Of a stretch of 64,000 nucleotides of DNA, positions 1 through 22,752 are shown piece after piece (position 1 is the first letter of the stretch; each line of letters begins with the position of its first letter). Both the position numbers and the translations under genes were made by a program. The stretch comes from Bolinopsis microptera. Its lineage: Eukaryota > Ctenophora > Tentaculata > Lobata > Bolinopsidae. The stretch spans positions 13,412,340 to 13,476,339 of the forward strand of contig NC_087081.1 in NCBI RefSeq assembly GCF_026151205.1. The letters run 5' to 3'. The notes below the pieces were generated by a model. It searched no databases. It was not told the origin of the DNA and saw only the letters and a program-made list of their open reading frames with translations.

Positions 1-2495
1 CAATGAGAGGCGTGTACTTGTGTACAACACTAATGACCGTGCAGTTAGTTTATTTTAGTCGCTACCAGGTGTATTAATAACTTGACAAGGTGGAGAATGC
101 AGCTATATTTATACTTTTAGAGACTAGACACGTTTTTAGCAGGTATTTGATGGTGACTGTTTATCTTGTAACTGCAGATGTGGTGATGTGTTTGTTTGTG
201 TATATTACACGTTGCTGTCACATTGTATAACTCTGCTTTTTTACACTGTCGAGTAATTTTACATTTTTCATTCCTTGATATTTTAATAGTTCTGTTGGTC
301 ATGTTTCTTATTGAATCATAAAGATGTTGTAATTTACATTTTTGAATAGTTTTACCTCTAAATGCGAACGTGACATTTTTCCTTTAAATCAGAGTCTTTG
401 GTCTCCGTCACGCATTTGCCGCCCAATTTCAAACCCATCACATACAAACATCACAATGTAAACCAATCAGGCATAACGGGGAGCCCCTATCAACCAATCA
501 CAGTCCGGCCTTTCCTCCCACATGGTGTCCTGTTAGCCAATTAAAAGCCTGCATTTTTACATCACGTACAGTGTAACTAGCCTTACTTCCTCGTCAGTTT
601 CAACGTGTAAGGTTGCTGTCACTATCGGTAGATCAAACTATCAGCCAATCAAATGAGAGTATTTAATCACGTGGGGTGGTGATCTCCAATTGGGAACCAG
701 CTCCCTGTCTCGCTGGTCATGAGATTAATTTTCCGTAGGTATGGTGCTTTTTTCTTTTTTCGAGGGGCGACTGTAACCTTTAATAACCTTTATTGCTTTT
801 TTTCTTCGTCATTTTCTAGAAGCTTTTAGGGTTATCATGCTCCTCAATTTATCCCAGTCTTTGATTTTTTAAAGGCTGAATTTTTCTTTATATTCGTATT
901 TGTTATCTACACTCCTGTAAGTTTCCCCATTGGCAGTCTATTCTAATTAAATCACGCTAACTAACTAATCTGCTAACTAATGAGAACATCACGTGTTAGA
1001 TGAATCATAAAAACAGTATATCTCATCTAATTACAGCACTTTTCTGATCAACAACATTGCACACAACAACATTGCACACATGGTGGACTCAGAGGTATTA
1101 TTTATTATATGATATATTGTGTAATCTGATGACAAGCTCCTAGATCACCTGCTCAATATTCAGATATTCCCTTTGAGTTGTATTATTTGACGCCCCTCCC
1201 TCTATTCTACAGAAGGTGTGTTGCATTCTCCTTACGTCCTTGGCAAGGTGCAATATTTCTCTTTCATCAATATCTCATAAATAATGATATAGCGGCCTGC
1301 GGCATACAAAACAGATTATGCTACAGTTGATGGTCGGAATGTGTTAGTAAGCTGTAAAATGGCTGGTTTCAAAGATGATAATATCACAATATCAAATACC
1401 ACATACAGATCATATAAGCGAGACAAGTTTTAAAGTATATATATAAACGGTGTAATGTGGATCAGAACTGACTGTTTGGCTGACAATCTACTTGGCACAG
1501 AACAGTTATAAAACTAGTATTTGGTGGAGTTGAAACGATAGTTTATCTGGATACAATTTCTCTGTAGGCTACAATTATAACCTAGCAATCAGTCGAAACA
1601 GTGATCATTGGTGATTTCGGGTCGTAGTCCACCGAGATAATCAACAATATGAAAAGTTATTGAAGCTTATCGTCACATGGTACCATTCCTTCGTTAAGTA
1701 AAAGTTTACACTCATAGTTTAAATTGTAGGAAGTTATTATCTATTTGAAATGTATTGTCTGGAAAAAAAATTGTGACTCAGATAAGACTACAATACCACA
1801 ACTATAGTAATATTATGGTAATCTCGTATCCTCGCCCAGTTATAAGAAAAATAGCCTCTTGCGATAAACTGTAAACTCTATCTGGACCGGGTCATAGCAA
1901 AGTAAACAGTAGAATTGTTGTACATTTCTTCCCAAATCATGTTACAGTGTTCCAGTATGCCATTTTACAGCACGAACATGGTGTGATGATAAAAAGAATA
2001 TACTGAACAAAGTCTTATCTCCAGGTATTATCTCCAATAAATTGGTCATGGTACTGCCAATGTGACGTTTTCTAGGGTTTATCATCCGATTTCTGAACCA
2101 CTTTCCCTTTGTAATGTCTCTAAAATTACCAACCTCCGTCATGTGATTCTCCATCTCCTTTTCAAATTCCGTTCAACTCCTCTCTTTTAGGTTAGATGCT
2201 AGATAATATCGTAATTACGATGTCGATAAACCGGTAGTTAACTCCAATGTTGTACGCTGGTGTGTACAGCGTGAGTGTCACGTTTTTTGTGCGCGTTATG
2301 GCCAGCACAACTTGACCTCGCTGATTTCAACTTCACAGCTTGTAATTTCGACTGTTTCCCTCTGCGATGTCTGTTTCTTTTGTCTTGTTTTGTTTTGCCG
2401 TGTATCAAGTTACTGGAAGTAGGTAGAGGAAAAAGATATCCATGTTCATGGCGTGGCACATCGAAAGTCCTAGAACCCGGCATATTTCCTCCAAA
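1..2495. other. Upstream non-coding DNA with a CCAAT-box cluster
   Basis: No convincing coding exon is visible. Four CCAAT motifs on the + strand (about 463-467, 494-498, 537-541 and 645-649) lie within 190 bp. This is a typical NF-Y-like promoter arrangement, and it is the only regulatory-looking structure seen in the stretch. Which gene it would serve is unknown: the DYRK1 gene downstream on the + strand, or a gene to the left of the window on the other strand. The short reading frames here look like chance. Confidence 0.4.
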
Positions 2496-2545
2496 AACTG
2501 GCGCCAAAACACATATAAAGGCCCACAGTGTCAGTCCTTAGTCAT
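2496..2545 (+). promoter_or_regulatory. Candidate core promoter with E2F-like site and TATA box
   Basis: A palindromic E2F-type site, CTGGCGCCAAAA (2498-2509), is followed by CATATAAAGG (TATAAAG at 2514-2520) and initiator-like TCAGTC / TTAGTCATC about 15-28 bp further on. It lies 550 bp upstream of the first recognised DYRK1 coding exon and points the same way, so it could start that transcript. This is motif evidence only; the 5' exon and its donor were not identified. Confidence 0.35.
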
Positions 2546-3095
2546 CGCGCGCGTATGAAAAGTACGCAATTTAGGCAGTGTGTGCAATGGCGGGCAAATG
2601 TGTTCGTAAACAATGTGTTTTCGCGGCCCAAATTTTTGGCGGGATAGAGTTCAAAGACTTCACGTGATTATAGATCTATTTATAGCCGTTATGCAGTAAA
2701 CATGGTATTTATGATGTCTGTATCAGTATTTACATATTCAGGATCAGAGTTTCTGGGCTGTTTCTTGACGTGGCTTTAAAAGTTTATCGCATTATAGAAT
2801 AGCAGGCTGTGTCTAGGAATACAGTGTCAGAATTTTCCGTTATTAATCTGTTCTTCAGAATTTAGCTTGTTAGAGAAATACATTCTTGTTAATGTAGCAT
2901 AGGGATGGGAGGCTAAGGGGGTTGTGGGCTCACAGTAAATTCAACTGAGTCCTCGTTGAACGATTAATTTCCAATCTTATTGAAGTAGCATTTGTGCTAT
3001 GCCTCACTCAAGGCTTCTATTCATGATATTTCATAATTCATTAACGACCATTGTCGATTTTAGATTTCCCTCTAACGTTAATTCATTTTTCAGCG

Positions 3096-14779
<11,684 letters not shown>

Positions 14780-14850
14780 CTTATTATTCATATATAATAT
14801 ATTATATATAAAAGCATATAATATACAACACACGTTAGGTTGCCTCCTGC

Positions 14851-14882
14851 CGGGGAGGGATCAGGTACCTGATCCCTCCCCG
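14851..14882. repeat. Perfect 32-bp palindrome after the DYRK1 stop
   Basis: CGGGGAGGGATCAGGT and its exact reverse complement are joined without a spacer, 72 bp after the stop codon. In RNA this could form a GC-rich hairpin in the 3' UTR. It could be a cis-regulatory or 3'-end element; no function can be assigned. Confidence 0.85.
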
Positions 14883-16495
14883 CTCCTGCAGTCACTTTGC
14901 GTGTTTTTTATTTTAGCTCTCAGAGTAAAAATGTTTACAATTTTAAAGTTGAACGGTTACTGCGCGGTGATCTCACGAATTGTTTATGATTATAATACAA
15001 GCGAATTTACAGTCGTTATTTCTCTTCGCTCTTATAGTACACTGGGGTTGGTTAGGAAGGTCATATTTATTTTTATACCTTAGTCTCACAGATAGATATT
15101 GGTAATTTCTTGTAACACCTCTTGGTTAGTTTTTTAAACCGTAGTGGACTTGGTTCTCCGGGAAAATGGTTTTTTAATGAAATATGCGGTTAATTATTTA
15201 AAGGGGATAGTATATACTTTTCTGGATATTTTCTAATGTGTAAAAAATGCATTCAATTCTGAAAGAGAACAAGAGCTTTGGCGAGTAGCTTGCATACAGA
15301 TTAAGTACATTTGGTTCGGAAGATGGAGACATAGTTTAATTGCGATATATAATTTCTGAGTTGAGTATCATGATCATAATTTCAATTTTTAACTTGAGTT
15401 TAAAATTTTTGGAAGTACCTTGACCATTTTTCTGCTTATTTATTGTCCACGTCTTATTTATGAACACGTTGATGCCCTTATATGGTATCACTTCCTGTCC
15501 CTACATTATGATAACCAACTTCGTACCCGGAATGAATAACACGATAATTTTGTTTTTTAATGCAATTATATTATTAAGTTAACACGAGGGGACTTTCTGT
15601 GCACACCTTAGTAAAAGGGAACGTTACATATTTATCTTAATTAAGTGTTTTTTAGTTAAGTGTTGTCTGTATATACTTCTTTCGAATAATTGTAGTGAAG
15701 ATAGTTCTCAAGATGGACCGTCCTGCTGAAATACCGTTACCGGTATTCTAACTGCAATTAGCATGTTTCAAAATTCCAACCTTTACAGTACTGAATATCC
15801 AGCACTTCAGACTGCTCCACCAAAAATTACATCTACCTGAAACATATAAAATTGATTTTCAGAAATTTGTGATGGAACTTACACGGGTGGCTGGCTATCC
15901 TGAGACTTTCTTTATCTACGGTTACACACTTGGGCCGTTTTACTCCGGTTATGGAGTGCTATTTTTAAAGACTACGTTGCGATTGAAAATTCAGTAATGT
16001 TATTAATGATTAACAATTTTAAATTAAAGACTGACATTGGTATCTGCACGAGAGGCTGTTCTTGTGAATTTAAGAACCTTAGGAATTTCCACATGCATTC
16101 TAAAAACTAGCTCCGAAGACAAATTGTGTTTACATGAAGTGGCAGAAACCTTTTCAATGTTAAAATAATCCGATGAAACTTTCGATACAGAACCCACTCT
16201 TATAAATTTTATCTCACCATCTTCTAACTTATTTGATTTCTTCATGACATGTTTAAGTAAGAATTACATTATCATGTATGATGTACATGGTTATGAGATT
16301 ACAATTATGCATTACATAGATTAATTACGAATTAATGCGAAACAAGTGTGGTTAATTAACCGACTTTTATTTGTCAGATTATTTAATTACTTAAACGGAG
16401 TACTTGCAAAGTGTCTTCGATCACAAGTTTATTTGATCACAAGCAAAGAGATGCGAGGGTCAGCCCATATAAATTATATTATAATATTATTATTA
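14883..16495. other. 3' UTR and intergenic sequence
   Basis: No strong gene. A 73-codon frame on the - strand (16245-16024) has an ordinary amino-acid composition but no recognised domain. A 42-codon + strand stretch after a TTTTCAG acceptor (15863-15998) looks faintly exon-like. Neither is supported beyond being open. Confidence 0.4.
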
Positions 16496-16607
16496 GGGGG
16501 GGTGGGGGGGGGGGGGGGGGGGGAGCCAACCATATTAAAGTATATCGAAGTATATCCCCGGGTCAAAATCGGGAAAAATCCTACATTTTAATATACTTTA
16601 ATATGGT

Positions 16608-16640
<33 letters not shown>
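16496..16640. mobile_element. Compact G-run/C-run foldback MITE, 145 bp
   Basis: A 28-base G-rich run (one T) and AGCCAACCATATTAAAG at the left mirror CTTTAATATGGTTG and about 31 C at the right. The core CCCCGGGTCAAAATCGG is shared with the element at 12443. TTATTA flanks both sides, a 6-bp target duplication. With no inner cargo, this is probably the basic form of the family. Confidence 0.85.
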
Positions 16641-16755
16641 TTATTAATAGGATGATGATTAATCACTAGACCTTACCGCCATATTTCGCTCAGCTTGCTC
16701 GTCTAAATTTCTTCGAAGTAGCGCGACGGGCTAGTCCTTAAACAATGGACAACAA

Positions 16756-16828
16756 TGCTCAGCCTGTCATTCCACCGAATCTCTATTTGATTCGTTTATG
16801 AACATAATAGCCTGGGGTCCCCAGGTAA
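16756..16828 (+). mobile_element. R80 micro-element copy A
   Basis: Carries the family core CTCAGCCTGTCATTCC ... TTTATGAACATAATAGCC and the end TGGGGTCCCCAGGTAA. The left end is truncated. Other copies in this window are described in separate entries. Confidence 0.7.
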
Positions 16829-16858
16829 GTATTTTGTCGAGCTGAACATCCTGCACCC

Positions 16859-16953
16859 TTGTATCACGTTGCGACCCCCACGGTCGTTTCACTTTATCGT
16901 CCTGACGATATACAGGGGGGAGCCGCGCACTTCGTGCGCGGCGGGTCATACAA
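16859..16953 (+). mobile_element. TTGT..ACAA hairpin MITE, copy 1, with exact 8-bp target duplication
   Basis: TTGTATCACG at the left and CGTATGACAA at the right are imperfect inverted repeats, flanked by CTGCACCC on both sides. The interior has two stem-loops: a variable one (TATCGT / ACGATA around 16893-16908) and a conserved GC-rich one (GCCGCGCAC, TTC loop, GTGCGCGGC). The host repeat is seen without the insertion at about 18475-18510, so the boundary is secure. Confidence 0.85.
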
Positions 16954-17105
16954 CGTATGACAACTGCACCCTTTGTGCTCTGAACATCCTCAATATGCTT
17001 GAATCACAAAAATGACGAGATGGAGTCCAGTATTGCAGGTTTTTGACTGTTGACAGTGACACACGTTGTATACCTCTAATTTTCGCGCGCCGGCCTCCGG
17101 TTTAC

Positions 17106-17225
17106 TTGTATCACTTTGTGACCCCCATTGTCGTTTCACTAAGCACTAAGTATCGTGGCGAAAGCCACGATACAGACGCGCACACTTGCGCGGCAGGTCT
17201 ACAACGTATGACTTACAACGTATGA
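17106..17225 (+). mobile_element. TTGT..ACAA hairpin MITE, copy 2
   Basis: The left end is TTGTATCACTTTGTGACC. The variable hairpin is TATCGTGGC, loop GAAA, GCCACGATA (17151-17172). The right end is degraded, with a doubled ACAACGTATGACTTAC. Confidence 0.7.
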
Positions 17226-17228
17226 CTT

Positions 17229-17288
17229 ACGGCGCTCAGCCTGTCATTCCGCGAATCTCTATTCTATATGTTTATGAACATGATAGCC
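17229..17288 (+). mobile_element. R80 micro-element copy B, 3'-truncated
   Basis: Contains GGCGCTCAGCCTGTCATTCC and TTTATGAACATGATAGCC. The terminal GGTCCCCAGGTAA is missing. Confidence 0.65.
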
Positions 17289-17551
17289 TTGACATCAGAC
17301 ATACGTTGCTTGTAGCGCGATGCACTACTGGGTCGCGCGCGCATCAAATAATGCTTCTCTTCGGTAGATCGGCGAGATGCACCACTGTGCCTCACCGAGC
17401 TGCGAAGGATTGACATCGTGAATCAAATACGTTGCATGCCACTTTTCGCGCGCGAAGCTGGAAGCGCGCGCCTTGCCGAAGGTTTACAACGTGTATGGTA
17501 GCAAGCAGGTTTTAATCCGACGTACGCGTATCAGATTCAGAACTACTTCTA

Positions 17552-18408
17552 GTAGAGGCTCTTACGGGCAAAAAGACGTGTTTTCTGCTACGAGTTTAGA
17601 GACCTAACCGCTAATTGGACACAATAGTATGATGTCTAAGGATCGATAATATGTTAAGAAGTATAAATTTGGCCTTATAAGTCACGTGCTATACCGATGC
17701 GCGTTTTAAACTTTGACAGTCTATTACTTTAAGGCAAATAGAGTAATTATATTCATATTTTGTCAGCAATAAGAACACATTATTTTCTATTTGGTGTGAA
17801 AATATGAGCTAGAACGGACATAATCTTGCTGAGTTATAGCTGTTTGAAATTTATGATGAACGCGCGGGTGCCAATTGATAACAACTAAATGCTTTTGCGC
17901 GTAGTGCGCGTCGAAAATTTGGCAAAAACGCTTGCGGAGTGACAATATTCAAACTTCGATAAAGTATATGAAGTGGGTACTTCTCGGAAAGGAAAAATTA
18001 AGGCAAACACGATGTGACTATTTTTGGGTTGATTTAATACAACTGCAAAAAATTATTCAAACTTCAAGCAAAAAAGTCAAAATTTTTACCACTTTTTTAG
18101 ATTTTTACCTGCGCTAAAATAGAGGGATTTGTTTTATTTTTATACCATCTTGTGCGGCTGTCTTTTAACTATCTTTATGCAAGTTTTGCCGACATGCCAA
18201 CAAAATTAACTTGCTCAAATTATCAAAAAACATGGTTTTTTAGCCTATTTTTGGCCCCAAAATCGGTTTTTTGCAATTTTAACCGCACTAACTCAGTCCA
18301 ATCATCTTGAAACTACCTTTAATCGATTCTACGGTCAAAAATACGTCTAGTAAGGTGTATCTGGGGTCCCTAGCGTATCGAGCAGACAATGCCCGTAAGA
18401 GCCTTTAC
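17552..18408. mobile_element. 857-bp TA-flanked MITE, copy 1
   Basis: Terminal inverted repeats GTAGAGGCTCTTACGGGC and GCCCGTAAGAGCCTTTAC are flanked by TA on both sides, which is the target duplication of Tc1/mariner/pogo elements. A second, very similar copy is at 32360-33215. Only short frames occur inside and no transposase is seen, so it is non-autonomous. Confidence 0.88.
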
Positions 18409-19392
18409 TATTATGTATTATCTGTAGGAGTCGTTTTAGAGCCTACGAAATAATTTCCACCAGTAATTTTTCGAGCTGAACATCCTGCGCCCTTTGAACA
18501 TCCTCGATTTGCTTGAATCTCAAAAATTTAATGGTGAGCTTGAGGCCAGTTTTATATAAAATATAGGTTCTATAACATTAACAGCTAGTGAGTTATGTCA
18601 AATTTGAATTAAAGATTAAGACTGGATCTAGGTAGATATCATTTTAGGGCATACGAAATAATTTCCACCGGTATTTTGACAAGCTGAGCTGAGCATTCTG
18701 CACCCTTTGAACATTCTCGATTTGCTTGAATCTCAGAATTAATAGTTAATGGCGAGCTGGATCGAGGCCAGTCTTACAGCGAAGGTTATACTTATAATCC
18801 GACGTATCAGAGCTACTTCAGCTAGTGTGTAGTGCGTACTGCGTTATGTCGAATTTGAGTCATTTGCATTTTAGGGGCTACGAAATAATTTCGCTTCAAT
18901 ACAAGTTTATGAAACATTTTTCAAGGCTTGCGAATTAATTATTGCTCGCTTCTCTCATAACGAATATTATTTTTAAAAATATAATATACACCCACTAATT
19001 AAATTTAAATGAGTAGCTCGTAAAGATCAAAAGCGCCGTTACTGGTTGACGGATGTTACTCGTCTAAATTTTTTCGAAGTAGCGCGCGCCGCTTTCTTCT
19101 CGAAATGCCCGATGGCTTGATTCACGATGTCAATCCTTCGCAGCTCGGTGGTCAGTGGTGCATCTGATCTCGCCGATCTACCGAAGCGCGCGCCGGGCCA
19201 GACCATTAACAATGTTCAACATTACTGATTACGTGCATTAGGATTGGCATGCCAGGTAAAAGACTGCATGATGTTCTGCAACCGTTTTATATACTAAATT
19301 ATATTATATACTAAATTATTAACCTGGAAAATGTAAAATTAATGCAAGTTAATTTCTTGGAGGACTTCGCCGCTTCGACGCGCCGCGCAAAC
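18409..19392. repeat. Block of degenerate short repeats
   Basis: Two copies of a unit reading CGAGCTGAACATCCTGCGCC (about 18473) / GAGCTGAGCATTCTGCACCC (about 18683), then TTTGAACATCCTCGATTTGC, occur here. The same unit hosts the MITE at 16859. CACGATGTCAATCCTTCGCAG motifs occur at 19121 and 19580. No gene was seen. Confidence 0.6.
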
Positions 19393-19472
19393 TTACCTGG
19401 GGACCTCAGGCTATTATGTTCATAAATATATAGAGATTTGGCGGAATGACAGGCTGAGCGCGGCCCAGTAAC
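19393..19472 (-). mobile_element. R80 micro-element copy C, 80 bp, 9-bp target duplication
   Basis: Begins TTACCTGGGG and ends GGCCCAGTAA, flanked by CGCGCAAAC on both sides. The same flanking sequence without the insert (GACGCGCCGCGCAAACTAGC) is present at about 60186-60205. That proves a clean insertion of an 80-bp mobile unit. Confidence 0.88.
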
Positions 19473-19509
19473 GCGCAAACTAGCATTCTTGCTTCGCATC
19501 GACGTCGTC

Positions 19510-19540
19510 GATCGTTGCTCTGCTTCGCAGAGCAACGATC
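19510..19540. repeat. Perfect hairpin, 14-bp stem, TTC loop
   Basis: GATCGTTGCTCTGC, TTC, then the exact complement. The same hairpin on the opposite strand (loop GAA) occurs at 42548-42578 inside a similar GACGATGTCAA-flanked repeat. Confidence 0.9.
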
Positions 19541-20764
19541 TCGATGGATTGACATCGTCAATCAAGTTAATTTCTTGATTCACGATGTCAATCCTTCGCA
19601 GCTCGGTGAGGCACAGTGGTGCATCTCGCCGATCTACCGAAGGTAGAGAAGAATTATTTGATGCGCGGCGAGAAGAATTATTTGATGCGCGGCGCGACCG
19701 AATAGTGCATCGCGCTACAAGTTAATTTCCTAATTTTTGATTTTACTGGAAGGCGCACGTTATATCTCCGCAAAAAGCACATCCAATTTGATACGTATGA
19801 AATAGGTCTATAACTTCCTTGGTTGTGCACTAAGTTGGCGTTCCTCGACCAAAATTGAACGGGGAATCGTTTAAGATCACTTTCGAGGCACCTTGACAAA
19901 AGCTTCTCACGCTGTTGTGCTTTTTATGGAGAAATACGTCAGTAGCGTTTTTGAGCTTGTTATTCTCTTTCAAAAGTATTCCAAGTGATTCGTATAAGTG
20001 CATATATTGACTCTGAATACATTGCAAAATAATTATCCTCGATTCATGAAGTTTGAAAGAAGTTACAGCAATTCGCGCAATTTGGGGATCGGAGTGTGCT
20101 TTTGGCGGAGATATAAAAGTAATTTTTATTGATTTACTCTGTGCTCTGGCAAATTTCAACTGTGCCGAGTTTGAAGTCACTTAATACAACGTATGACAAA
20201 AGTCAAATATGTTAACGTTCTCCGGAAAAATGCGAAATATATACCTCTACTTATCAGTATTACCTGTATTACCCTACACCCTAGCTTAGGGATCGCTCAC
20301 ATATATTATTAAGCCAAATTTTGGCCATTTTAGATTTACGTATTCACTTTGTTCATAGTTATCGCGTAAAAATTGCGTTGGCTTCAATAGTCATACTCAT
20401 AGTGTAACTGTAAGTCAAAGTGTACCAAATTCCCTCTTTCCTACATTGACTTACGTAATTTGTGAACAATCTCATATGCATGCCGCATGCATGGCTTACA
20501 CTTACACTTACAAATAGCTTCAAAGACAAAAACTCGAAATTTGTCTTCATAAAGTAAATTAGCTTAATAGTCAGCCTCTCCTTGCAACTCGAGCAGCCAA
20601 GTCAGCAATCCTAATTCTGCGTCTTCTCCGCAACAAAAGCAAGAATTTATTTTTAGCAGATATTAACTTAATATTGATGAAAGCACCAAAACTTCGTATA
20701 GTTAAACAGTAAATAAATGGGTTGGCAGCACAATTAATACAAATTGAAAACGAGGATATCTCTC
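19541..20764. other. Repeat-rich non-coding DNA
   Basis: Contains GATTGACATCGT-type repeat fragments up to about 19720. The rest, to 20764, is unremarkable AT-rich sequence. The open frames on the - strand have no recognised domain. Confidence 0.5.
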
Positions 20765-20842
20765 CTTACCTGAGGACCCCAGGCTATTATGTTCATTAAT
20801 AAAAATTTGGCGGAATGACAGGCTGAGCGCGGCCTGCAGTAA
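20765..20842 (-). mobile_element. R80 micro-element copy D
   Basis: Begins TTACCTGAGG and ends GGCCTGCAGTAA, with near-identical 8-bp flanks (ATATCTCC / ATCTCTCC). Confidence 0.75.
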
Positions 20843-20854
20843 ATCTCTCCACGT

Positions 20855-20971
20855 AGAGCTTTCCTAGCACTGTTTCATTACCTCCCCTCGGCCTCAGTAA
20901 TATGAACTATAACAACGTCGGACAATGTCTAATATCTAGAGGCTGGAACAAGTTTGTCATGTTGGCGGGGA
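20855..20971 (-). pseudogene. pogo-like transposase remnant, part 1, split by an LTR element
   Basis: Reverse complement of about 31917-32040. It corresponds to the stretch just after the QPLDITVNR motif of a DDE (pogo/Tigger-type) transposase. The matching other half resumes at 26792 after the LTR retrotransposon. Confidence 0.75.
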
Positions 20972-22752
20972 TGTTAAGAGGCGTACTCGGGTTTCAGCAC
21001 GACAACTTACTTAACGGCCTATTTAATGCTCCAATTTTCCATGACTTCTAGAGATTATTTATTTATTATATTTCATTAAATTGTGATGGTATTAATTTAA
21101 CTACGTATAATGGGCTCCTTTTAACTAGAGTATGGAAATTCAAGTTCCGATATTATGGAATACCTCCCGGTTTGAGACTCACTCAGGGCACAGTTCAAAC
21201 CCAAACTCTCTTTGTACGGATACATTTTTAGGACAGTAATTTCTATTGTAATTATGGACTTCAGAATTTTATGCGAATTTGTATCTGGAAGATAACCAAT
21301 TAAAACAAGTTAATAAAGGGTTGTAAAATAATTGGGTTAAATAGGACTACAATATTAATTTAACTCTCATATCTCATAACTTAGTGTTAATGTCCATTTA
21401 CCCCAATAATTGAAGTAGTAGCGAATGTGGCGAGGGTGAAGCGATTAAATAGGATGATTCACGAGGTCGCTGTTCCGGTTCTCTCTCTCTCTCAAGGAAT
21501 AAGAATATAAAGTGGCGATCTGGTCTTTTCATATAGTGGAATGTCAACTAGAACTGAACCATCTTGCATGGTCATCTCGAGGATCTAACATAGTGCCGAA
21601 CGGTTCTCGAGGAAGGAGGGGGGAATCAATCTGAAGTAAGATAATTATAAGTACGGAGCGTTTAAGTAGTGACAATATTCAGATTGATTAAGTTAAATTA
21701 AGGGAAAATCTATCGTAGGAACCTCTTAATGAAGACGTAATAAACTTACGAAGCAATACGACTGGTGGAGCTTAGGTGAGGACAGGCAGAACAAGTGGGG
21801 TGGGTATCACCGTCATATTGCCTGGAAATTAATAACTATTAGAACTAATAATTAGTACACAGGAAATAACTATAATACTACAATCGTCAACGTTAACAAG
21901 TGGAAAAGTGCTATGATTATGAACGATGGATTAAGGGTTACGTAAGATTTTTACCTCAGGAAAGGAACTCAATAGCCTAATTCTGGAAGGATCTATCGGG
22001 AACAGGTAGTACTAGTAGTGCGAGGAATCTGATGAGATATTATGTATATTAACGGCATATTAAGCATTATACGACGGAAATTGACCTAAGTACGAACTAA
22101 TCTTTAAGGTCAACCTTTTGATACGAATGCAATCAATGACAATAACATGATCAAGAACTTAATCTAAATTACGAACCTATAATAGAAATGAGTAACATGT
22201 GGAGAGAGAACGGACACAGCAGAACAAGACCCCGGGCCATGATAGGAGACAGGTGAATGCAGAAGGCGAAAGGCAGCGAGCAGCAGGCGAGCTTCCCTTT
22301 TTGTATAGTGCTGGTTGACAGGTCTTTGGGGAGTTGAAGGGGGAGTTGATTCTCATGGCACTCTTGTAACACCTCGGCTAGTTCGTCAACACAATAATCA
22401 ATAATCAATGCTGTTAAAATAATTGTAAGTATTCTTTTAACTATAAGCTCTAATAAATTTGAAACTTTAACAATCTTTAAGCCACTGCTTTTCCCACCGG
22501 GAACTTCACAATTCTAAATAACTACTAATTTACGAAGACTTAAAATACTAACTACAGCTTCACGCCGTGGGACATTGCAACCCTACTGATAAAGACTTCA
22601 AAACTAATCTGACTACCAGTCTAGACCGACTACCAGTCTTTTAGTAAAACTATTCTATAAATTACTATAAGTATAATACAGGCCGTGAGATATTGCAAAC
22701 CTGAGATATTGCAAACCAATTCACCCTCAATTCACTATACCCCTACCTAACA
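20972..22752. repeat. Left LTR, 1781 bp
   Basis: Matches 25011-26791 throughout by eye. It contains a CT microsatellite near 21480. A 79-codon frame is duplicated with the LTR and is probably chance. Confidence 0.92.

Noticed and set aside
2275-2541. 88-codon + strand frame near the promoter
   Set aside because: Cys-rich composition and overlap with an equally long opposite frame; it ends within the TATA region, so chance is likelier.
16767-17413. Hairpin-rich DNA as tRNA or spliced-leader RNA genes
   Set aside because: No tRNA cloverleaf or A/B boxes. The donor-like ends belong to mobile R80 copies in both orientations, flanked by target duplications, and no Sm site is evident.
22169-22408. 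79-codon - strand frame, repeated at 26208-26447
   Set aside because: It is duplicated only because it lies in the LTR; no domain and no sign of selection.
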